DNA from: Limosilactobacillus gorillae
Lineage (GTDB): Bacteria; Bacillota; Bacilli; Lactobacillales; Lactobacillaceae
NCBI RefSeq assembly: GCF_001293735.1
Contig: NZ_BCAH01000011.1
Coordinates: 1-40,252, forward strand
Reading direction: 5' to 3'
DNA length: 40,252 nucleotides
In this document: positions 33,797 to 40,252 of the stretch, piece by piece
Layout of the letters: each line of letters begins with the position of its first letter
Position numbering within the stretch: the stretch's first letter is position 1
Program-made: the position numbers and the translations under genes
Notes under the pieces: model-generated
The model's input: the letters and a program-made list of their open reading frames with translations, nothing else
What the model was told of the DNA's origin: nothing
Databases searched by the model: none

Positions 33797-35020
33797 ATGA
33801 CAAGTCCAATCCATGTGACCTCTGAAATCGGTAAACTCAAAACGGTAATGCTCCACCGGCCAGGACGTGAAATTGAAAACATTACCCCTGACTACATGGA
33901 ACGCCTTCTCTTTGATGATATTCCATACTTACCAATTGCCCAAGAAGAACACGATTACTTTGCTCAAACATTACGGGACCAAGGGATTGAAGTACTATAT
34001 TTTGAAAAGTTAGCTGCGGAGGCATTGGCAAGCGACGATGTTCGGAAGGAATTTTTAAACCGGATGATTGCTGAATCGGGCTACATTATGGGGGCAACTC
34101 ATGACGCCCTTTACAACTATCTGTACGCAATGACCCCACAAGAAATGGTTAATAAGATCATTGAAGGGGTCCGGGGAACTGATATCGACATCGCTCAACC
34201 GGATCTGCAATCTGTTTCTGAAAACACAGACTGGCCGTTTTTAATGGACCCAATGCCAAACGCTTACTTTACGCGTGACCCGCAGGCCTCAATTGGCGAT
34301 GGGATTTCCATTAACCGGATGACCTTCCCGGCCCGGCAACGTGAATCCCTGATTACCGAATACATCATTAACCACCACCCACGCTTCATGGGGCAAGTAG
34401 ATGTTTGGCGGGACCGTAACCACGCCACCCACATTGAAGGTGGGGACGAGCTGGTATTGTCTAACCATGTCTTGGCAATTGGGATTTCTCAACGGACGAC
34501 AGCTGACGCAATTGAAGATATTGCCAGGAATCTCTTTAAGGATTCCAATTACGACACCGTAATCGCCATCTCTATTCCGCACAACCACGCTATGATGCAC
34601 TTGGATACGGTCTTCACGATGATCAACCACGACCAGTTTACCGTCCACCCGGCCATCTTAGACGACAAGGGTGAAGTTGATAACTGGGTACTACACCCGG
34701 GTAAGGATGGTGAAATCACTATCGAGCACCATACCGACATCAAGGAAGTCTTGAAGAAGGCTTTGAATAAGCCGGAAATTGACTTGATCCCAACTGGGAA
34801 TGGTGACCCAATTGTTGCCCCACGTGAACAGTGGAACGATGGCTCTAACACCCTTGCCATTGCTCCCGGGGAAGTGGTTACCTACAACCGTAATTACGTT
34901 TCAAATGATCTGTTAAGAGAACACGGGATCTTAGTTCACGAAGTTCGCTCCAGTGAATTATCCCGGGGTCGTGGTGGCCCACGGTGCATGTCCTGCCCAA
35001 TTGTGCGCGAAGACCTCTAA
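33797..35020 (+). CDS. arcA: Arginine deiminase
   Basis: ArcA hydrolyses arginine to citrulline and ammonia. The protein starting [15 protein letters not shown] has 407 residues. Catalytic features are [22 protein letters not shown] and the active-site Cys near the C-terminus in [12 protein letters not shown]. The ATG at 33797 is chosen over an in-frame GTG at 33785, because AAGGAG at 33780-33785 would overlap that GTG. The 74-base gap after arcC shows no terminator, so it is probably in the same operon. Confidence 0.97.
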   Translation: MTSPIHVTSEIGKLKTVMLHRPGREIENITPDYMERLLFDDIPYLPIAQEEHDYFAQTLRDQGIEVLYFEKLAAEALASDDVRKEFLNRMIAESGYIMGATHDALYNYLYAMTPQEMVNKIIEGVRGTDIDIAQPDLQSVSENTDWPFLMDPMPNAYFTRDPQASIGDGISINRMTFPARQRESLITEYIINHHPRFMGQVDVWRDRNHATHIEGGDELVLSNHVLAIGISQRTTADAIEDIARNLFKDSNYDTVIAISIPHNHAMMHLDTVFTMINHDQFTVHPAILDDKGEVDNWVLHPGKDGEITIEHHTDIKEVLKKALNKPEIDLIPTGNGDPIVAPREQWNDGSNTLAIAPGEVVTYNRNYVSNDLLREHGILVHEVRSSELSRGRGGPRCMSCPIVREDL

Positions 35021-35060
35021 GATCATCATGGTGACAAATTGATAACGCACTAGACTAAAG

Positions 35061-35118
35061 AAGGTGGAGGTGAGTAGTGGTCAGTCAAGCTAACCACGGG
35101 TACACCTGCACCTTTTTT
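35061..35118 (+). terminator. Strong terminator or attenuator between arcA and arcD
   Basis: AAGGTGGAGGTG (35061-35072) pairs with CACCTGCACCTT (35103-35114) with a single mismatch, with an inner TGGT/ACCA stem, and the right arm runs into six T (35113-35118). It lies between arcA and the arginine/ornithine antiporter gene and must limit or control arcD transcription. Confidence 0.88.
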
Positions 35119-35149
35119 AGTGACAATAAAGGAAAATGGGGAAATAAAA

Positions 35150-36568
35150 ATGGAAAACAAAAACAGAATTGGTCGGCTTGGCCTGATTGCGTTGATTGTT
35201 AGTTCCTGTATTGGGACGGGGATCTTCGGAATCACCAATGCCGTTGCCGCAGCTGCCGCACCAGGACCTGCACTTTTAGCGTGGCTTTTTGTTGGCTTTG
35301 GTTTCTTGATGCTTGTTTTTGCACTAAACAATTTATCTGAAAAACGGCCGGATTTGGAGGCTGGGATTTTCTCGTACGCTGGGGCCGGGTATGGGCCACT
35401 CGGTGAATTTATCTCTGGATGGGCCTACTGGTTGTCCGCGTGGTTAGGAAACATTGCCTTTGCCACGATGCTGATGAGTGCACTAGGAACCTTTTTTCCG
35501 GTCTTTGGTAACGGTCAGAACGTAACTTCCATTGTTGTAGCGATTATTTTCTGTTGGATTTTAACCTTGCTGGTTAACCGCGGTGTGGAAACAGCGACCT
35601 TCATTAACACAATTGGGACATTCTTTAAGATTATTCCACTAATCTTATTTATCATTATTTCTATCATCTTCTTTAAGGCGGGGATGTTCACCACTGATTT
35701 TTGGGGCCACGTCGCCAATAACATGTCTAAGGGGACGGAAACGGGCTCTATTTACACCCAAATAAAGGGGACTTTACTGACGTTGATCTGGGTTTTTATC
35801 GGAGTTGAAGGGGCCTCCGTTATGGGGCACCGTGCTAAGAATCGGACTCAAGCCCAACAGGCAACGATCATTGGGTTCATTCTTCTGTTGATCATCTATG
35901 TTATGATTTCGATCATCCCTTATGGGACCTTGACCCGGGCGCAATTAGCCGCTGCTAGCCAACCAGCTTTAGGAAACGACCTGAAACTGATCGTTGGGAA
36001 CTGGGGTGCCATGATCATTAACATTGGTCTGATTGTTTCCGTTATTATCTCCTGGCTGTCTTGGACAATGCTACCAGCTGAAACCACAATGCTGGTGGCT
36101 AAGGATAAGGCGATGCCAAAGATCTGGGGAAAGCTTAACGATAAGAAGGCCCCAACGGCTTCTCTGATGATCACCGGTGTTTTGCAAACGATCTTCTTAT
36201 TCTCACTCTTGTTCACGGAGGAAGCTTACAACTTTGCTTACTCCCTCGCCTCAGCGGCGATTCTCTTCTCCTACCTCTTCGTGGGACTTTACCAAATGAA
36301 GTACAGTCAAGAGCACAGGGAATGGGGGCAATGGACGGTAGGTCTCTTGTTAGTTCTCTTTCAATTAGCCTGCATGTTCCTAGCCGGCTGGCAACAAGTT
36401 CTCTTGGTTTCAATTAGTTTCATTCCGGGCTTCATGATTTACTACCAAGGGGTTCGGGAAAATAACCGGACGATGTCTGGGGCTGAAAAGGGTGTTATTA
36501 CCGTTATCTTGGCCCTTAGTCTAGTTGCTATTTTCTTGATTTGTAATGGGACGATTGTGGTAGGTTAA
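35150..36568 (+). CDS. arcD: Arginine/ornithine antiporter
   Basis: ArcD exchanges external arginine for internal ornithine across the membrane, an electroneutral step that feeds the pathway. This APC-superfamily protein of 472 residues starts MENKNRIGRLG and has about 12-13 helices. The first contains LIVSSCIGTGIFGITNAV; helix 3 has AGAGYGPLGEFISGWAYWLS, and the middle has FIGVEGASVMGHRAKN. The ATG at 35150 is preferred to a GTG at 35120, which lies at the end of the terminator T-run. The substrate is assigned from family resemblance and neighbours. Confidence 0.93.
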   Translation: MENKNRIGRLGLIALIVSSCIGTGIFGITNAVAAAAAPGPALLAWLFVGFGFLMLVFALNNLSEKRPDLEAGIFSYAGAGYGPLGEFISGWAYWLSAWLGNIAFATMLMSALGTFFPVFGNGQNVTSIVVAIIFCWILTLLVNRGVETATFINTIGTFFKIIPLILFIIISIIFFKAGMFTTDFWGHVANNMSKGTETGSIYTQIKGTLLTLIWVFIGVEGASVMGHRAKNRTQAQQATIIGFILLLIIYVMISIIPYGTLTRAQLAAASQPALGNDLKLIVGNWGAMIINIGLIVSVIISWLSWTMLPAETTMLVAKDKAMPKIWGKLNDKKAPTASLMITGVLQTIFLFSLLFTEEAYNFAYSLASAAILFSYLFVGLYQMKYSQEHREWGQWTVGLLLVLFQLACMFLAGWQQVLLVSISFIPGFMIYYQGVRENNRTMSGAEKGVITVILALSLVAIFLICNGTIVVG

Positions 36569-36578
36569 TTTAAGACAT

Positions 36579-36627
36579 AATCCTTCTCGTGTTTGGGTTG
36601 CCCAAATGTGAGGAGGATTTAATTTTT
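36579..36627 (+). terminator. Terminator of arcD
   Basis: AATCCTTCTC (36579-36588) pairs with GAGGAGGATT (36610-36619), with one G-U pair; an inner TTTGGG/CCCAAA stem continues the hairpin, and TTAATTTTT follows. Confidence 0.8.
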
Positions 36628-36646
36628 ATTATTGGAAGGGCGCTCC

Positions 36647-36693
36647 TTGTTATTCCATAGGTAATCGCGCTAAGATTAGTGAAACCGGTTTCG
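36647..36693 (+). promoter_or_regulatory. arcT promoter with downstream cre site
   Basis: TTGTTA (36647-36652) and TAAGAT (36671-36676) are 18 bases apart. TGAAACCGGTTTCG at 36680-36693 matches TGWAANCGNTNWCA except for its last base and lies at the predicted start site, so CcpA would act as a block. arcT is thus separately transcribed but under the same catabolite signal as arcB. Confidence 0.65.
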
Positions 36694-36716
36694 CAAAATG
36701 GAAGGGTGAGAATAAA

Positions 36717-37841
36717 GTGGTTGAAATTGCACCGTTTGGAGTTGAAGAGTGGCTGAATAAGTGGGAAAAAAGTGCAACCTATGACATTTCACAAAGCACA
36801 ATTGCCTCACTTACGATGAAGGAGTTAAGTGCGATGGATGAAAACAAAGACGCCCTTAGTAAGTTGCTACTTAGCACCAAGCTAGATTACGGTTGGATCG
36901 AAGGGTCTCCCGCTTTCAAACGAGCGGTGGCCAAATTATACGATCACGTTGATGAAGGGATGGTTTTACAGACCAATGGGGCAACAGGAGCTAACCTATT
37001 GGCTATTTACAGCCTGGTAAAGCCTGGTGACCACGTGATCGCAGAGTTTCCGTCTTACCAGCAACTGTTTGATATTCCCAAGTCTCTAGGGGCCAAGGTT
37101 GATTATTGGTTCTTACATGAAGAGGAGGGGTGGCGTCCAGACCTGACGGAACTGGCGGCGCTGGTTACCAGTAAAACTAAACTGATCTGTTTAAACAACG
37201 CCAACAATCCAACTGGAACAGTTTTAGACCGAGAATTTTTGAGCCGGGTGGTGGAAATTGCCCGGGAAGTTAACGCCTACGTCTTGGTGGATGAAGTTTA
37301 CCATCCCTTGGTAGGTGATGAGGATGTCTGCTCTATTGTTGACCTTTACGAACGGGGAATTGCGACTGATTCTTTATCTAAGACCTATTCAGTCCCTGGA
37401 ATCCGAATTGGTTGGATAGTTACTAACCATGAACTAGCGGATCGATTACGAAGCTTCCGGGATTACACGATGATTTGCAGCGGGGTTCCAAACGATCTTC
37501 TGGCCACCTACGTTTTGGATCATCGTCAGCAGGTTTTGGCTCGTAACCGGCGTCTGGTGGAAGAAAACTGGGCTATTTATAAGCGGTGGCTAAAGGAAGA
37601 GCCGTTGGTCTCCTTGGTGGCCCCGGCCGGTGTTTCAACCTCTTTCCCGCGCTTGGCAATCAAAGAAGATACCATTAGCTTTTGCAAGCGGCTTTTAAAA
37701 GGGACAGGAGTTCTCTTAGTGCCAGGAGAGGCTTTTGATGCCCCGGGCCACGTCCGCTTAGGCTACTGCGCTAAGAAGTCTACCCTTGAGGCGGGCTTGG
37801 CGAGGTTAAGTATTTTTTTGCATTCTAATCGTGGCTGCTAA
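36717..37841 (+). CDS. arcT: ArcT-like PLP-dependent aminotransferase
   Basis: This 374-residue fold-type I aminotransferase is of the kind found in lactic acid bacterial arc clusters as ArcT. The PLP lysine is in TDSLSKTYSVPGIRIGW (about 221-237), with NNANNPTGTVLD (about 160-171) and YVLVDEVYHPL before it. The amino acid substrate is unknown. The GTG at 36717 has GGAAGGGTGAG about eight bases upstream. It stands behind its own promoter and cre-like site and is followed closely by tsaB. Confidence 0.88.
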   Translation: MVEIAPFGVEEWLNKWEKSATYDISQSTIASLTMKELSAMDENKDALSKLLLSTKLDYGWIEGSPAFKRAVAKLYDHVDEGMVLQTNGATGANLLAIYSLVKPGDHVIAEFPSYQQLFDIPKSLGAKVDYWFLHEEEGWRPDLTELAALVTSKTKLICLNNANNPTGTVLDREFLSRVVEIAREVNAYVLVDEVYHPLVGDEDVCSIVDLYERGIATDSLSKTYSVPGIRIGWIVTNHELADRLRSFRDYTMICSGVPNDLLATYVLDHRQQVLARNRRLVEENWAIYKRWLKEEPLVSLVAPAGVSTSFPRLAIKEDTISFCKRLLKGTGVLLVPGEAFDAPGHVRLGYCAKKSTLEAGLARLSIFLHSNRGC

Positions 37842-37906
37842 GGATGGACAATTACCGCTGGGACGAGTATCGTGGGTATGTTAGAGAAATAACTTGGAAG
37901 GGATCG

Positions 37907-38638
37907 ATGGAATTGAAAATTTTGGCGCTTGATACTTCAAACCACCCGATGGGAATCGCCCTGGTGGAAGACGACCGCCTCATGGCCACAACGACCCTAA
38001 ACATGGTCAGAAACCACAGTGTCTACGTGCTACCGACCATTGAGCGGTTGATGGCGGACTTGAAGTGGCAGCCTGAAGACCTGGACCGGGTGGTCGTAGC
38101 AAGCGGGCCAGGGTCATATACTGGAATTCGGATCGCAACCACAACGGCCAAGGTGCTAGCAACCACCTTAGACATTGAATTGGTGGCAGAATCAAGTCTT
38201 AAGTTGTTGGCCGCCAACGCCCTCCCTGGCGACAACCGCCTCTTGGTACCCTTTTTTGATGCGCGTCGAGGGACCGTCTTTTGTGGTGGATATCGGTATA
38301 AGGAAGGCAAGTTAGAAACGGTAATGGCCGACCACCATGAAGAAATGAGTGATCTTTTGGCGAAGCTGGCTGACCAGGAGGCCCCAGTGATTTTAATTGG
38401 CGTAGTGAGCCCAAAGTTAAAGACAATACTGGCCTCCTTGCCGGCTAACGTTAGCGTGGCACCAGCTAGCTATGCTGTCCCATCGGCTTATCAACTTGCC
38501 CTACTTGGGAAGGACGGGCAACCGGTTGCCGACCCAGATACCCTGGTTCCTAGCTACTTACGAATTACTGAGGCTGAAGCCCAGTGGCAGAAGCAACACC
38601 CTGACCAGGAGCCGCAGGAGTACGTTCATGAAGTTTAA
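37907..38638 (+). CDS. tsaB: tRNA threonylcarbamoyladenosine biosynthesis protein TsaB
   Basis: TsaB pairs with TsaD in making the t6A modification at position 37 of ANN-decoding tRNAs. In 243 residues it opens MELKILALDTSNHPMGIAL, with VVASGPGSYTGIRIATTTAK (about 62-81), the ASKHA-fold landmarks. The start is ATG 37907 with GGAAGGGA upstream; the longer reading from 37844 would add 21 unlike residues. It overlaps rimI by 11 bases, indicating translational coupling. Confidence 0.96.
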   Translation: MELKILALDTSNHPMGIALVEDDRLMATTTLNMVRNHSVYVLPTIERLMADLKWQPEDLDRVVVASGPGSYTGIRIATTTAKVLATTLDIELVAESSLKLLAANALPGDNRLLVPFFDARRGTVFCGGYRYKEGKLETVMADHHEEMSDLLAKLADQEAPVILIGVVSPKLKTILASLPANVSVAPASYAVPSAYQLALLGKDGQPVADPDTLVPSYLRITEAEAQWQKQHPDQEPQEYVHEV

Positions 38639-39188
38639 TGACCTTTGGCGCCGCTTAGTAACCAGGGAGGGGGGTGATCGTCAACTCAGCTTTGAGAGTC
38701 GACGGGTGATGATTGCAAATACCCCCTATGTTCTTCGACAAGCGACGATTGATGATGCGGCTACCCTGGTTGAAATTGAGCGGATCATTTATGGTAAAGC
38801 ACCGTGGAATGAGGCCGCCTTTATTAGCGATATTAAACGCTCCGACCGCCTTTACGTGGTGATGCAAACCGCTTTGGGCAGGATTGTAGCCCTCGTGGGT
38901 TTATCATTGCACCCCCGTACTGGTGATGGCCACATCACCAACATCGCTGTGTCCCCGTCCTACCAGGGGCGTGGAATGGGAACCTTCCTAATGAGGGCGA
39001 TGATAGCCGTAGCACTTGCACACGGGATGAAGTCAGTAAGTTTAGAAGTTCGGATTGAAAATCAGGGCGCCCAGCGTTTATACCATCGCCTGGGCTTTAG
39101 CATTTATCAGCAAAAGCACCACTACTACTTCCCAGACGGTGGGGATGCTTATGAAATGAAAATGAAGTTAACGAGAATGGGGGAATAA
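38628..39188 (+). CDS. rimI: Ribosomal-protein-alanine N-acetyltransferase RimI
   Basis: RimI is a GNAT enzyme that acetylates the N-terminal Ala of ribosomal protein S18. In the TsaB-TsaD locus it is a standard neighbour. The acetyl-CoA site is in [15 protein letters not shown] (about 109-123), followed by [19 protein letters not shown]. The ATG at 38628 has GCAGGAG upstream and gives 186 residues, with about 27 residues before the usual start; ATG 38709 is a shorter alternative. The start overlaps the end of tsaB. Confidence 0.93.
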   Translation: MKFNDLWRRLVTREGGDRQLSFESRRVMIANTPYVLRQATIDDAATLVEIERIIYGKAPWNEAAFISDIKRSDRLYVVMQTALGRIVALVGLSLHPRTGDGHITNIAVSPSYQGRGMGTFLMRAMIAVALAHGMKSVSLEVRIENQGAQRLYHRLGFSIYQQKHHYYFPDGGDAYEMKMKLTRMGE

Positions 39189-39195
39189 GGCGCAA

Positions 39196-40224
39196 ATGGG
39201 AAAGCAAAACCTAATTTTAGCCTTTGAATCAAGCTGTGATGAAACTAGTGTTGCGGTGGTTGAAGACGGTGCAAAGGTCTTGTCCAACGTGGTGGCCACG
39301 CAGATTGCAAGCCACCAGCGTTTCGGGGGAGTGGTACCAGAGGTGGCCAGTCGCCACCACATCGAGCAAATTACTAAGTGTACCAAGGAGGCTTTAGAAA
39401 GGGCCGGGGTAAGCTATCAGGACCTAACGGCTGTAGCGGTGACTTACGGGCCAGGGCTAGTTGGATCACTTTTGATTGGGGTAACGGCAGCGAAGACAAT
39501 TGCCTGGGCTCACCACCTACCTTTGGTTCCGGTTAATCATATGGCCGGTCACCTATACGCAGCCCGTTTTATTAGTGAGTTTACCTTTCCGATGATGGGA
39601 CTGTTAGTCTCCGGTGGACACACCGAACTGGTTTACATGAAGAATGAACACGAGTACGAAATCATTGGCGAAACCCGTGATGACGCTGCTGGAGAGGCCT
39701 ATGATAAGGTTGGCCGGGTAATGGGGATCAACTACCCGGCCGGTAAGACCGTTGATCAATGGGCGGCTAAGGGGACGGATACCTTCCACTTTCCGCGAGC
39801 AATGGAAAAGGAAGATAACTTTGATTTTTCATTTTCCGGGCTTAAGTCGGCCTTTATCAATACGGTTCATAATGCCAAACAACGGCACCAAGAACTCAAC
39901 CAAAACGATTTAGCTGCTAGCTTTCAGCAAAGTGTCGTTGATGTTTTAGTTATTAAGACACTAAGGGCCTTGGATGAGTACCCAGTCAAGCAGTTGATTC
40001 TGGCTGGGGGGGTTGCGGCCAACCAGGGCCTGCGAACTCAGCTAGAAAAGAGCATGCAAGAAAGTCACCCAGAAGTAAAATTACTTCGGGCACCATTGAA
40101 GTACTGTGGCGATAATGCTGCCATGATTGGGGCAGCTGGGTACGTCAACTACCTCCATGGTGATCGTGCGGATGGTTCGTTAAACGCGACCCCGGGACTG
40201 TCCTTCCCTCACCATCAAGAATAA
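39196..40224 (+). CDS. tsaD: tRNA N6-adenosine threonylcarbamoyltransferase
   Basis: TsaD transfers the threonylcarbamoyl group to A37 of tRNA, the last step of t6A synthesis; it is essential in most bacteria. In 342 residues the metal-binding HxxxH is [12 protein letters not shown] (about 114-125). The opening [16 protein letters not shown] and [10 protein letters not shown] are typical, as is [14 protein letters not shown] near 265. The gene is complete and ends 28 bases from the window edge, where no further gene is visible. Confidence 0.98.
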   Translation: MGKQNLILAFESSCDETSVAVVEDGAKVLSNVVATQIASHQRFGGVVPEVASRHHIEQITKCTKEALERAGVSYQDLTAVAVTYGPGLVGSLLIGVTAAKTIAWAHHLPLVPVNHMAGHLYAARFISEFTFPMMGLLVSGGHTELVYMKNEHEYEIIGETRDDAAGEAYDKVGRVMGINYPAGKTVDQWAAKGTDTFHFPRAMEKEDNFDFSFSGLKSAFINTVHNAKQRHQELNQNDLAASFQQSVVDVLVIKTLRALDEYPVKQLILAGGVAANQGLRTQLEKSMQESHPEVKLLRAPLKYCGDNAAMIGAAGYVNYLHGDRADGSLNATPGLSFPHHQE

Positions 40225-40252
40225 GCAAAGAATAAAACCACCCTAAAATTGT

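Noticed and set aside
34289-34648. 119-residue minus-strand reading frame within arcA
   Set aside because: Antisense to a conserved enzyme gene with no independent signals.

Overview
The window looks like a chromosomal segment of a heterofermentative lactobacillus, most likely Limosilactobacillus (fermentum-like). The reasons are a bifunctional AdhE, a class Ib nrdHEF set, an arginine deiminase (ADI) locus, a dnaX-recR-tmk-holB operon in the usual Firmicutes order, an L10 leader, and moderately high GC with good Shine-Dalgarno sites. The genus is an inference from gene content and sequence memory, not from a search.

Layout: (1) 1-2.7 kb holds a SteT-like amino acid exchanger on the minus strand, then rplJ-rplL behind an L10-type leader with an attenuator. 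(2) 3.0-5.6 kb holds adhE, with cre-like and Rex-like sites upstream and a strong terminator downstream. (3) 5.8-12.8 kb is an AT-richer accessory block, closed on both sides by terminators. It contains a ComP-like histidine kinase, a ComA/NarL-type response regulator, an AvrD-like (double hot-dog) enzyme, a P-loop kinase/ATPase, and an ABC ATPase with a large FtsX-type permease. This is the most unusual part of the window. (4) 12.9-16.6 kb holds nrdH-nrdE-nrdF on the minus strand, with paired NrdR boxes and an internal attenuator. (5) 16.7-24.5 kb holds tadA, the small SRP RNA, then the dnaX-ybaB-recR-yaaL-tmk-darA-holB-yabA-rsmI-thioesterase operon. (6) 24.6-29.3 kb is a polyphosphate operon: a degenerate Ppx-HD protein, Ppk and Ppx. 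(7) 29.4-31.3 kb holds galE and a convergent GlnL/YcbB-like regulator whose receiver has lost its phosphoacceptor Asp. (8) 31.8-37.8 kb holds arcB-arcC-arcA, arcD and arcT, with ArgR-like and cre sites. (9) 37.9-40.2 kb holds tsaB-rimI-tsaD.

Most of the window is conserved core. The ADI genes convert arginine to ornithine, ammonia, CO2 and ATP, with carbon-catabolite and probably arginine control. The replication operon couples clamp loading, recombination repair and dTMP kinase with a c-di-AMP receptor. The candidate undescribed system is the 5.8-12.8 kb block: a membrane kinase of quorum-sensing architecture beside an enzyme of the family that makes lipid-sugar (syringolide-type) signals, a small kinase, and an exporter-like ABC pair. 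I read this as a possible small-molecule signalling or specialised-metabolite module. The family calls are from recognition and the functional link is inference. No insertion sequence, integrase, CRISPR array or tRNA gene was seen.
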